Of a DNA stretch of 64,000 nt, positions 16,737-24,226 are shown piece after piece. The notes under the pieces are model-generated. The model saw only the letters and a list, made by a program, of their open reading frames with translations. It ran no database searches and was not told the origin of the DNA. Made by a program: the position numbers and the translations under genes. The stretch's first letter is position 1; every line of letters begins with the position of its first letter. This DNA is from an uncultured Collinsella sp. (lineage in GTDB: Bacteria; Actinomycetota; Coriobacteriia; Coriobacteriales; Coriobacteriaceae), in the NCBI GenBank assembly GCA_900541475.1, contig UQJV01000006.1, forward strand, positions 1-64,000, read 5' to 3'.

Positions 16737-18421
16737 TCGTACCCGTTAAGTTTACCTACGCCTCGCGCGACCTGTGGTTCGATCCGCAGGATCTGGATAT
16801 CCTCGAGGCCGATTATGCCATTTGCTCCACCGAGCGCGGAACCGAGATTGGCCTGGTCACGGCCGATCCCTTTGAGGTGCCGCAAGACGAGATCGGTCAG
16901 CCGCTCAAGCCCGTGCTGCGCGTGGCGAGCGACATCGACCTCCAGCTTGCCGACGACCTGGCCATCCAGGGCGACGAGGCCATGGTCGACTTCCGCCGCC
17001 TGGTCAAGGAGCTCGACCTCGAGATGAAGCCGGTGGGCGTCGAGTACCTGTTTGGCGGCGAGAAGGCCGTGTTCTACTTTGCGGCCGAGGAGCGCGTCGA
17101 TTTTCGCCAGCTCGTCAAGGATCTGTCCTCGACGCTGCACATTCGCGTCGACATGCGCCAGATCGGCGTGCGCGACGAGACCCGCCTGGTGGGCGGCTAT
17201 GCCCAGTGCGGACAGGAACTCTGCTGCACGCGCTTTGGCGGACAGTTTGAGCCCGTCTCGATTCGCATGGCAAAAGAGCAAGACCTGCCGCTCAATTCCT
17301 CCAAGATCAGCGGCGTGTGCGGTCGTCTGATGTGCTGCCTGCGCTACGAGTTCGAGGCCTACAAGGACTTTAAGAGCCGTGCGCCCAAAAAGAAGACGCT
17401 CATCGATACGCCGCTTGGCAAGGCGCGTATCCAGGAGTATGACACGCCGCGTGAGCAGCTGGTGCTGCGCCTGGAGAACGGCAAAGTCTTTAAGGTCAAC
17501 CTAGCCGATATGACGTGCTCGGAGGGCTGCAAAAAGAAGGCCGCCGAGCAGGGCTGCAACTGCCGCCCCGACTGCGTGACGCGCGACGTGCTCGAGCGCA
17601 TCGAATCGCCCGAGATGCGCCTGGCGCTCATGGAACTCGATCGCGAGAACGGCGTCGACGTGGGCGATGGCCTGTCGAGTGCCGACCGTCTGGCCGGCAC
17701 GTCGATGCCCAAGCGCCGTCGTCGCGATGCCGAATCCGATGCTCGCGCCGGCCAGGGCCAGGGCGAGGGTCGTGGCCGCGGAAAGGGCCGCGGCAAGGTC
17801 GAGGTGCCCGAGGCCGAGGGGGCGGCCGATGGCCGTCGCCGCCGCAAGCGCACGGCGTCCGTCGACAATGGCGAGACCGCGGGCAAGAACGCTTCCCGCG
17901 AGCGCGAGGCTCAGCAGCCCCAGCAGCAAAACCGCGGCGGTGGCATGAACCCCACGCGCCGTCGTCGCCGTCACCTGTCGAGCGAGGAGCGCGAGGACGC
18001 CTTCCGCGCCGCAGCTGCTCGCGAGGCCGGTGCCGCTCCCAAGGGCGTCTCGGCCTCCGATGCGCCTGCCGACAAGGCTGGCAAGCCGCGTGGCGAGGAG
18101 GAGCGCGCGCCACGTCCGCGCCGTCGCCATTCCTCGGGCACGCAGCAGAAGCCCTCGGTTCCTTCTGTGGCCGATCAGGTTTCGGATGGCGAAGTCAAGG
18201 TCACGCGCCGTCGCCCTGGAGACGGCGGAGGAGCTGCCGCCAAGGCTTCGCGCGGCGGCTCTCGCGACGAGCGCGAACCGCGTGAGGATCGCGGCGGCGA
18301 GGGCTCGACCGACCAGGGTCAAAAGCGTCGCCGTCGCCGTCGCTCCCGCAAGCCGCGTCAGGACGGCGGCGAGGGCTCGACCCGCACCTCGTCCGCACCG
18401 CAACCGCCTGCCGGCGAATAG
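16727..18421 (+). CDS. ricT: PSP1-domain protein, RicT (YaaT) family, with long basic tail
   Basis: This 564-residue protein has the RicT core in about residues 1-290, including DMRQIGVRDETRLVGGYAQC and GRLMCCLRYEF. The Cys-rich motifs (CGQELCC, CGRLMCC, CSEGCKKKAAEQGCNC) are those linked to iron-sulfur binding in the Bacillus RicAFT complex, which affects RNase Y activity and development. Bacillus RicT has about 275 residues. Here a tail of about 270 residues follows, low in complexity and rich in Arg, Gly and Ala (GRGKGRGKVEV, RRRRRHLSSEERED), resembling RNA-binding tails. It overlaps holB by 10 bp. Confidence 0.9.
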   Translation: MPLVVPVKFTYASRDLWFDPQDLDILEADYAICSTERGTEIGLVTADPFEVPQDEIGQPLKPVLRVASDIDLQLADDLAIQGDEAMVDFRRLVKELDLEMKPVGVEYLFGGEKAVFYFAAEERVDFRQLVKDLSSTLHIRVDMRQIGVRDETRLVGGYAQCGQELCCTRFGGQFEPVSIRMAKEQDLPLNSSKISGVCGRLMCCLRYEFEAYKDFKSRAPKKKTLIDTPLGKARIQEYDTPREQLVLRLENGKVFKVNLADMTCSEGCKKKAAEQGCNCRPDCVTRDVLERIESPEMRLALMELDRENGVDVGDGLSSADRLAGTSMPKRRRRDAESDARAGQGQGEGRGRGKGRGKVEVPEAEGAADGRRRRKRTASVDNGETAGKNASREREAQQPQQQNRGGGMNPTRRRRRHLSSEEREDAFRAAAAREAGAAPKGVSASDAPADKAGKPRGEEERAPRPRRRHSSGTQQKPSVPSVADQVSDGEVKVTRRRPGDGGGAAAKASRGGSRDEREPREDRGGEGSTDQGQKRRRRRRSRKPRQDGGEGSTRTSSAPQPPAGE

Positions 18422-18483
18422 CGCCCGTAAGCGGATGTGACTCGCCTGACCCTAGCGCCTCTGGGTATCATGGCTCTACACCG

Positions 18484-18519
18484 ACAACCCTCCCTTCGCC
18501 TTCGCGTAGGGAGGGTTGT
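18484..18519 (+). promoter_or_regulatory. Hairpin that buries the comF ribosome-binding site
   Basis: ACAACCCTCCC (18484-18494) pairs perfectly with GGGAGGGTTGT (18509-18519). The right arm contains GGGAGGG, the only good ribosome-binding site for the ATG at 18523, at 7 nt spacing. No T-run follows, so it is not a normal terminator. It could repress comF translation unless opened. An alternative reading is that comF starts at the GTG at 18541 with AAGAGG as its site. Confidence 0.55.
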
Positions 18520-18522
18520 GTC

Positions 18523-19329
18523 ATGAAGAGGCATTTGAATGTGTTGAGTCGCTTGCAGGGTGCAGGCACCCTACCGTTTGCGGACGAATTGCTACCGCTT
18601 GCCGAGCGCGCGACGTACGAGGCGCTCGAGGCGTTGTCGCCCACGCGATGCGCTGGCTGCGAGCGTTCCGGTGCGCTGATCTGCCAGGATTGTCTGGCGT
18701 TGCTCGCGCTCATCGATCCGTGCCATAGCTGCATCCGGTGCGGCGCCCCGTTTGGGGATTTACTGTGCACCGAGTGTTCGGTCGAGGGCACGTCTTCGGC
18801 AATGGCCGAGGCGCTCGATCGCTGCCTGGCGTGTGCCGTCTACGCACATCCGCTGCCGCGCATCATCAAGGCGTACAAGGATGTGGGCGAGCGCCGTCTG
18901 GCACCGTATCTGGCGGAGCTACTCTACGACACCGTCTTACATGCCCAGGCGGCAGCCCCCGATCGTTACGGCGGCGTGCTGTCCGGTGTCGACGCGGTGG
19001 TATTTGTGCCCGCGACTGCGGCGGCGTTTCGGCGGCGTGGATTCGACCATATGGAAGCAATCGCGCACTCGTTTTGCAATCTTTCGGGCGTGCCGTTGCT
19101 GGACGCCTTGGTCAAATACGGTCATGGTGACCAGCGCGAGCTCGGTCGCGTCGAGCGCCGGGAGCATGCCCGGGGCATGTACGAGACGGTCGAGGATGTG
19201 CGCGGCCGCCGCCTGCTGCTCATCGACGATGTCATTACCACGGGTGCGACTATGGCAGCGGCCTCGGCGGAGCTCAAGCGTGCCGGCGCCGCGGCAGTCG
19301 ATGGTCTCGCTATCGCACGCGTTTGGTAG
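18523..19329 (+). CDS. comF: ComF-family phosphoribosyltransferase-like protein
   Basis: This 268-residue cytosolic protein has an N-terminal zinc finger (CAGCERSGALICQDC, then CIRCGAPFGDLLC). It has a C-terminal phosphoribosyltransferase fold with the PRPP loop LLLIDDVITTGATM. ComF proteins act in DNA uptake or DNA processing in competent Gram-positive bacteria and are kept in many non-competent ones. The start at ATG 18523 is adopted because of the GGGAGGG site, although that site lies inside a hairpin. A nuclease-like gene follows after about 10 bp and may be translated from the same message. Confidence 0.9.
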   Translation: MKRHLNVLSRLQGAGTLPFADELLPLAERATYEALEALSPTRCAGCERSGALICQDCLALLALIDPCHSCIRCGAPFGDLLCTECSVEGTSSAMAEALDRCLACAVYAHPLPRIIKAYKDVGERRLAPYLAELLYDTVLHAQAAAPDRYGGVLSGVDAVVFVPATAAAFRRRGFDHMEAIAHSFCNLSGVPLLDALVKYGHGDQRELGRVERREHARGMYETVEDVRGRRLLLIDDVITTGATMAAASAELKRAGAAAVDGLAIARVW

Positions 19330-19339
19330 GGGTGGTTTT

Positions 19340-20452
19340 GTGGCAGTGAAGATTGCGCGACGCATCGAGCCGACAAGCGAGCAACTGGCGGCCTCCGTAA
19401 TCCTGACTGGCGCCTCGGCGCTGCGCATGATGCGCGCCGAGCGCCGACAAATGGGTTACATCAGTTGGAGGGATCTCGATCCCGATGAAGAGCACAGCGT
19501 GCTGTATGCATCGTCGCCCTCGGCCGAGGACATCTATCTTCCCGATTTGGTGCGGATCGGGGCCGTGAGCGGCGAGGTCCAAGAAGACCTGTGTCTACTG
19601 GTGGGGTCGGCGAAACAGCGTCGCCGCATGCCTGGTGCAAGCTGGTCCGTTTGTTCTGTAGGTCTGCCGGTTGGTTCGATTCTGGAGGTGGAGCCGGGGG
19701 TGTACAGCTTGTCTCCCGAGGCCCTCTGCGTAGCCGTTGCGCGCGAGCTTGGCTGCATCCAGGCATTTGCCCTGGCACAGGAGCTGTGCTCCAAGATTTC
19801 GCTGAGCGATCGCGGGCAGTATCTACCTCCCTACACATCGCCTGTCGTAAACAAATTGGCAAAGGACAAAGACCAGCCGCCAGATGTCGGTTACTTTGAG
19901 GTCGAGCCCGTGCTGACGCCCGATCGCCTGGCAGATTACCTTGCGGCATGCAAGGGGAGCGCGGCCAAGCAGCTGCGGCGGCTGTGCCCCTATCTGTCAG
20001 AAAACCTGCGCTCACCCATGGAATGCATCATGCTTGCCATGTTTTCGCTTCCGTTTTCCTATGGCGGATTTGCCTGCGGTCCCTTTAAGACCGACCGCAA
20101 GATCGAGTTTAACGACCGTGCGCAGGCGATCTCGGGGATGCCGTATGCGGTTTGCGATGCCTATCAGGAAGCAGCTCGGTTTGACCTGGAATACAACGGT
20201 GAGCAGGGCCATTCGTCTCGCGGCGGGCGCATTCACGATGAAAAACGCAATACGGGTTTGGCATCCATGGGGATCGAGGTCGCGACAGTCAACAACGAGA
20301 TGCTCTGTGACATGGAGGCGTTAGAGGCACTCGCATGGCGCATATACCAACGCATGGGCAAACGATATCGCAACCGTGTTGACGCTTGCAGAAAGAAACA
20401 AGAGGCGCTATTTAACACGCTTCGGGCGTGTTTTGGGCTTAAACCTGCCTAG
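19340..20452 (+). CDS. Putative PD-(D/E)XK (DUF559/Vsr-like) nuclease-domain protein
   Basis: This protein has 370 residues if it starts at GTG 19340; a GTG at 19346 is nearly as good, both behind AGGGGTGG. The central part (WSVCSVGLPVGSILEVEPGVYSLSPEALCVAVA) recalls AbiEi-like proteins of Coriobacteriia. The C-terminal FDLEYNGEQGHSS, then DEKRNTGLASMGIEVATV, has the spacing of a Vsr/DUF559 endonuclease core (Asp, then Glu-x-Asn in place of the usual Glu-x-Asp, and a downstream basic Arg). It follows comF by 10 bp. Role in DNA repair, uptake or defence is inference only. The family name is likely but untested. Confidence 0.6.
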   Translation: MAVKIARRIEPTSEQLAASVILTGASALRMMRAERRQMGYISWRDLDPDEEHSVLYASSPSAEDIYLPDLVRIGAVSGEVQEDLCLLVGSAKQRRRMPGASWSVCSVGLPVGSILEVEPGVYSLSPEALCVAVARELGCIQAFALAQELCSKISLSDRGQYLPPYTSPVVNKLAKDKDQPPDVGYFEVEPVLTPDRLADYLAACKGSAAKQLRRLCPYLSENLRSPMECIMLAMFSLPFSYGGFACGPFKTDRKIEFNDRAQAISGMPYAVCDAYQEAARFDLEYNGEQGHSSRGGRIHDEKRNTGLASMGIEVATVNNEMLCDMEALEALAWRIYQRMGKRYRNRVDACRKKQEALFNTLRACFGLKPA

Positions 20453-20486
20453 CAATGCTCTGAAACAGGGGGTTGGATATATGCTC

Positions 20487-20703
20487 TGGCCAAAAGATAG
20501 CAAATATGAGTACTGCTACAAATTCAGTAACAGCAAATTCAGGGATTTTGGGACTGGAAGATGACGTAAATTGGAAAAATATTAAACAAATGTGGAATAT
20601 CTTGGCATTAATCTGACGTTATAGAGCGTGAAAACTGTTTGCAGAGCCAAAAATTCCTGCCACTAATTTGATAACAGTACTCATATTTGCTATTTTTTGG
20701 CCA
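20487..20703. repeat. 217-bp noncoding element with terminal inverted repeats (copy B)
   Basis: It begins TGGCCAAAAGATAGCAAATA and ends with the inverse of TGGCCAAAAAATAGCAAATA. TGAGTACTG starts 20 bp from each tip, as in copy A at 5948-6175. The interiors share stretches such as GGAAAA, then AACAAAT and TTAAT. No coding sequence is present. The element lies directly after the nuclease-like gene. Confidence 0.7.
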
Positions 20704-20822
20704 CGCGCCCCAAGACGGGCGCGTCGGGGCTCTCCATGGGGAGCGACGGGCTCAATCAGAGCGCGTTCGGCCCGCTCCGACCTGCGAAATCTGTGCTCGC
20801 GATGCGAATAACGTCCCTAACC

Positions 20823-20851
20823 TTAAACTATAGCTTGAACTTAGCTATAAT
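20823..20851 (+). promoter_or_regulatory. Strong sigma-70-type promoter
   Basis: TTAAAC (20823-20828), a 17-bp spacer and TATAAT (20846-20851). The first likely product starts near 20858, more than 320 nt before the lipoprotein gene, so the leader is long. Confidence 0.7.
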
Positions 20852-20857
20852 GCGCTA

Positions 20858-21182
20858 CGTTCCTGCCAGGCTGTGGTTGCGGACGGACGAAATGCCCATC
20901 CTAGTCCAAGACAGACGCGGTCAAAGGGATCCACGTAAGCGACCGCGTGCGCGCGGCGCGATCATGGCGCGTCCTAGATGTAAGCCGCACCGTCCGTTCT
21001 ACTTTCTTTGGGGCAATACCGCCTCGCGGGCGAGCGGGCCAGTCGTGAAGGTGGCTGCGGCCTCCTGAGCAAACGCCCCGGTGCGCAAGTGTGGGGTCAA
21101 ATACCAGGTCAGCTGGTGGGAACAACCCGATATTCCGTGCAGGGCACGGATCGTATGCGACACAGAAGGCAGGGTAGTGGAC
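20858..21182 (+). other. GC-rich structured leader or small RNA of unknown class
   Basis: This region lies between the promoter at 20823 and the lipoprotein start. It has nested pairing: CGGACGG (20880-20886) with CCGTCCG (20990-20996) encloses ACGCGGTC (20915-20922) with GACCGCGT (20941-20948). CCGTGC/GCACGG forms a further hairpin near 21136-21150. There is no convincing coding frame. I could not match it to RNase P RNA, tmRNA, SRP RNA or a riboswitch class I know. Confidence 0.4.
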
Positions 21183-22193
21183 ATGGTGAGGGGCAGCTTG
21201 ATGCATGCGGCTCGGTTAGGTGCTGGGACCGCGGCGGTCATTGCCGTTTTGGGCCTGAGTGGATGCGCGTTCAATCCACTGTCCACGTTCACGACGCCCA
21301 CGATCGACCAGATCGAGCGCGAGACCGTTACCCCCACGGTATCGGACAATGCCCTGGTCACGCCGGGAACCCTGACGGTCGCCCTCGATACTTCCGATGC
21401 TCCGCAAGCCATGCAGGATGCCGACGGAAACCTCACGGGCTATGCGGTCGATGCCGCTCGTGCCCTCGCATGCCGCATGGGTCTCAAGGTTGCCTTTGTC
21501 GATGCGTCCTCGGCCGATTCCGCGCTCAGCGATAAAAAGGCCGACATTTTCATTGGCGACGTCAGGTCTACGGACGGCGATATCAGCTCGCTTGGCACCT
21601 GTCTGTACGACGCCCCCGCCGTATTCGGCAAGAGCAGTGACGGCGAGTCGCTGAGCGTTTCCACCGAAACGCTTAACACCGCTACCCTGGGCGTTCAGAC
21701 CTCTTCGGCCTCGCAGGAAGCGCTCGCCAAGCAGAGCATTACGGCCAACCAAAAGACCTTCTCCAACATCAACGAGTGCTTCGAAGCACTCGAGTCGGGC
21801 GAGGTCGATTACGTGATCTGTGATTCCACGGCCGGTGGTTACCTCGCGCGCCTGATGAGCCAGATCTCTTACGTCGGCGCGCTCGAGACGCCCTCGACGC
21901 TCGGCGTCGCGGGCCTCGCGGCCAACGACGAGCTATGTCGTGCCGTGAGCGATGCTCTCGACGGCATCACGGTCGACGGCACGCTCGAGGCGGTCCACTC
22001 CGTCTGGTACGGCACGATACCCTATGACCTCACCACCAAGACGGTCTCGGGCGTCGACGTGCAGCCGACCGACACCGGATCCAGCGAGTCCGCATCCTCC
22101 GATTCGAACAGCGAGGGTGCAACCTCCGAGGATAAATCGTCCAGCCAGGAGGGCGCTATCACCGACGACGACATTAACAAGCTCAATAGCTAG
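21183..22193 (+). CDS. Lipoprotein resembling family 3 solute-binding proteins
   Basis: This protein has 336 residues if started at ATG 21183; ATG 21201 is also plausible and has GAGGGG upstream. The signal ends in a lipobox, AVLGLSGC, so it should be lipid-anchored outside the membrane. The body (GTLTVALDTSDAPQAM, then GYAVDAARALACRMGL) follows the pattern of polar amino-acid-binding proteins of ABC transporters. The C-terminal 50 residues are Ser/Asp-rich and disordered. No permease or ATPase gene lies beside it, so it may act with a distant transporter or as a sensor. A terminator follows at 22260. Confidence 0.75.
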   Translation: MVRGSLMHAARLGAGTAAVIAVLGLSGCAFNPLSTFTTPTIDQIERETVTPTVSDNALVTPGTLTVALDTSDAPQAMQDADGNLTGYAVDAARALACRMGLKVAFVDASSADSALSDKKADIFIGDVRSTDGDISSLGTCLYDAPAVFGKSSDGESLSVSTETLNTATLGVQTSSASQEALAKQSITANQKTFSNINECFEALESGEVDYVICDSTAGGYLARLMSQISYVGALETPSTLGVAGLAANDELCRAVSDALDGITVDGTLEAVHSVWYGTIPYDLTTKTVSGVDVQPTDTGSSESASSDSNSEGATSEDKSSSQEGAITDDDINKLNS

Positions 22194-22259
22194 TTATTGC
22201 TAGGGGTGGCGTCTGCCATACATTGAACAAGGCGCTTCTTCACGGTTTCAACACGCATA

Positions 22260-22295
22260 GCCGGGTCTCCCCAATAGGGGAGCCCGGCTTTTCTA
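22260..22295 (+). terminator. Terminator after the lipoprotein gene
   Basis: GCCGGGTCTCCCC pairs with GGGGAGCCCGGC (one mismatch) across a short AATAG loop, followed by TTTTC. The 215 bp that follow, up to hpf, hold another small hairpin (GCACTTT with AAAGTGC, about 22368-22391) but no gene. Confidence 0.8.
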
Positions 22296-22510
22296 TTTTG
22301 ATAAAATCAGCAGTTCAAGGGCAATTTCCAGGAGAAAAACCAACTCCGCCGACGCCTTCCTATAGCGCACTTTGCCACAGAAAAGTGCGAGACTTCGGTA
22401 TGCGGTATCAAGCAATCGTTATTCGGGTCTTTGGGAATCCGCGTGATTAAATGCACGGCAATGGGTACATAGCCAGTACAGTAAGTCCCCGAGGCAGATT
22501 GGAGCCACGT

Positions 22511-23095
22511 ATGGATATCAAGGTTTCTGGACGCAAGACGACGGTAACCGATGCTCTGCGTGCGCATGTGGATGAGAAGATCGGTGAGGCGCTCAAGGTT
22601 TTCGATATCGAGCCCATGACAGTCGACGTCGTGCTTCGTTATGAGAAGAACCCCTCGAACCCCAACCCGGCAATCGTCGAGGTCACGGTTCGTGCCCGCG
22701 GCTCTGTGATCCGCGTTGCCGAGCACGGCGCAGATATGTATGCCGCCATCGATCTCTCCGCCGATAAGGTCACCCGCCAGCTGCGCAAGTTCAAGACCAA
22801 GGTCGTGGACAACCGCCAGGGCGGTGCCAGCGCCGCGGATGTTGCGCCGGTCGAGCGCGTCGAGGATCTGGCCGACCTGCTGCTGCCCGAGGAAGAGGAC
22901 GACCTGCTCGTCCGCGAGAAGGTTATCGACGTCACCCCGATGACCGAGGAGCAGGCGCTGGTGCAGACCGATCTGCTGGGCCACGACTTCTACGTGTTCG
23001 AGAACGCGACGACCGGTCTCATCAATGTGGTGTATCACCGTAAGAATGGTGGATATGGCATCATCAAGCCCCGCATCGAAACACTTGACGAGTAA
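22511..23095 (+). CDS. hpf: Ribosome hibernation promoting factor, long form
   Basis: This 194-residue ribosome-binding protein promotes 100S dimer formation in stationary phase. The N-terminal domain (MDIKVSGRKTTVTDALRAHV, then YAAIDLSADKVTRQLRKFKTK) is the S30AE fold. A linker of about 30 residues leads to the C-terminal dimerisation domain (EEQALVQTDLLGHDFYVFEN), which defines the long form. The start at ATG 22511 is set by alignment to the family and a GGAG site. It is preceded by about 215 nt of noncoding sequence that may hold a conserved RNA. Confidence 0.95.
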   Translation: MDIKVSGRKTTVTDALRAHVDEKIGEALKVFDIEPMTVDVVLRYEKNPSNPNPAIVEVTVRARGSVIRVAEHGADMYAAIDLSADKVTRQLRKFKTKVVDNRQGGASAADVAPVERVEDLADLLLPEEEDDLLVREKVIDVTPMTEEQALVQTDLLGHDFYVFENATTGLINVVYHRKNGGYGIIKPRIETLDE

Positions 23096-23100
23096 AATAC

Positions 23101-23156
23101 GTTAACTTGCATGAGTTAACGGTTGGCGGCCATCCCATGCGGGTGGCCGCCTTTTT
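23101..23156 (+). terminator. Terminator after hpf, next to a GTTAAC palindrome
   Basis: GCGGCCA, then CCC (about 23127-23137), pairs with GGGTGGCCGC (23141-23150), followed by CTTTTT. Just upstream, GTTAACT (23101-23107) and AGTTAAC (23114-23120) form a separate perfect 7-bp inverted repeat, which could be an operator for degV or simply part of the gene end. Confidence 0.7.
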
Positions 23157-23174
23157 ACGTAAGGAGTCGCTTTG

Positions 23175-24128
23175 ATGGACAAGGCCGCATCCGCCGGTCA
23201 TTCGGACCGTTGCCGCATCGTCGTCGATACCTGCTGCGACTTTAGCCCCGAGGTCGCCGCGAACCTTGATGTCGATATCCTGGGTTTCCCCTTCATTATC
23301 GATGGCGAGGAGCGCACGGACGACATCTGGTCGAGCATGAGCCCTAAGGAGTTCTACGACCGCATGCGCGCTGGTGCCCGCGTGTCCACCTCGGCTGTGT
23401 CGCTCGGTCGCTATATCGAGTTCTTTACCGAGTGCGCCAAAGAGGGCACGCCCACGGTCTACCTGTGCTTTACCTCGGCACTGTCGTCGAGCTACAACTC
23501 CGCGTGCCAGGCGGCAGATGCCGTGCGCGCCGAGTATCCCAACTTTGAGCTCTACGTGGTCGACAACGCTCTGCCCTGCGCGACCGGCGCGCTCTTGGCG
23601 CTCGAGGCCGTGCGCCAGCGTTCGGCGGGACTGACCGCCAAGCAGCTGGTCGATTGGGCAAACGAGGCAAAAACCTACGTGCACGGCTACTTTACGCTCG
23701 AGAGCTTCGACGCACTGGCCGCCGGCGGTCGCATTCCTCCCGCGGCGGCGCAGCTCACGGCAAAGCTCGACGTCAAGCCTGAGCTCTCCTACGACCTGGC
23801 CGGCTCGCTGTCGCTGATCGGCGTCAACCGCGGCCGCAAGAAGGCGCTCAAGTCCATCCTCAAGTCGTTCCGCGAGAACTACGTGCCCGATCGCACCATG
23901 CCCATCGCCATCATGACGGCCGATGCCGAAAAGGATGGTGACTGGCTCGAAGCCGCCATCCGCAAGGAGGAGGGTTGCGCCGACGTCACGATCATTCGCG
24001 GCTCCGTGGGTCCCACCATCGGCTCGCACGTGGGCCCCGGCATGGTGGGCTGCGCGTTTTGGGGTAAGAACCGCGCCGACAAGGCGTCGCTTTCCGACCG
24101 TATCGCCCGCCGCGTGCGCGGTCAGTAG
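23175..24128 (+). CDS. DegV-family fatty-acid-binding protein
   Basis: This 317-residue cytosolic protein has the two-domain DegV fold. Family members bind fatty acids and some present them to fatty-acid kinase FakA. RIVVDTCCDFSPEVAANLDV opens the lipid-binding domain, RVSTSAVSLGRYIEFF and CFTSALSSSYNSA carry the conserved Thr/Ser contacts, and IGSHVGPGMVGCAFWG closes it. ATG 23175 is chosen over the TTG just before it because AAGGAG lies 8 nt upstream. No fakA lies beside it. Confidence 0.92.
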   Translation: MDKAASAGHSDRCRIVVDTCCDFSPEVAANLDVDILGFPFIIDGEERTDDIWSSMSPKEFYDRMRAGARVSTSAVSLGRYIEFFTECAKEGTPTVYLCFTSALSSSYNSACQAADAVRAEYPNFELYVVDNALPCATGALLALEAVRQRSAGLTAKQLVDWANEAKTYVHGYFTLESFDALAAGGRIPPAAAQLTAKLDVKPELSYDLAGSLSLIGVNRGRKKALKSILKSFRENYVPDRTMPIAIMTADAEKDGDWLEAAIRKEEGCADVTIIRGSVGPTIGSHVGPGMVGCAFWGKNRADKASLSDRIARRVRGQ

Positions 24129-24226
24129 GCAAGCGCTGCGTCCGTAATCGCCCTCGACTCACAGCCCAAACGCTGGCACCGAGTATTCAACCTGGTAACA
24201 ACACCCAACCCAAAAGGAAAGGTTTC

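Noticed and set aside
18752..19339. In-frame N-terminal extension of the nuclease-like gene
   Set aside because: It overlaps comF in another frame, lacks recognisable protein sequence, and better starts exist at 19340 or 19346.
21070..21130. SRP RNA-like string ACCAGGTCAG in the leader before the lipoprotein
   Set aside because: The invariant GGAAG and AGCAG parts of the SRP core are missing.
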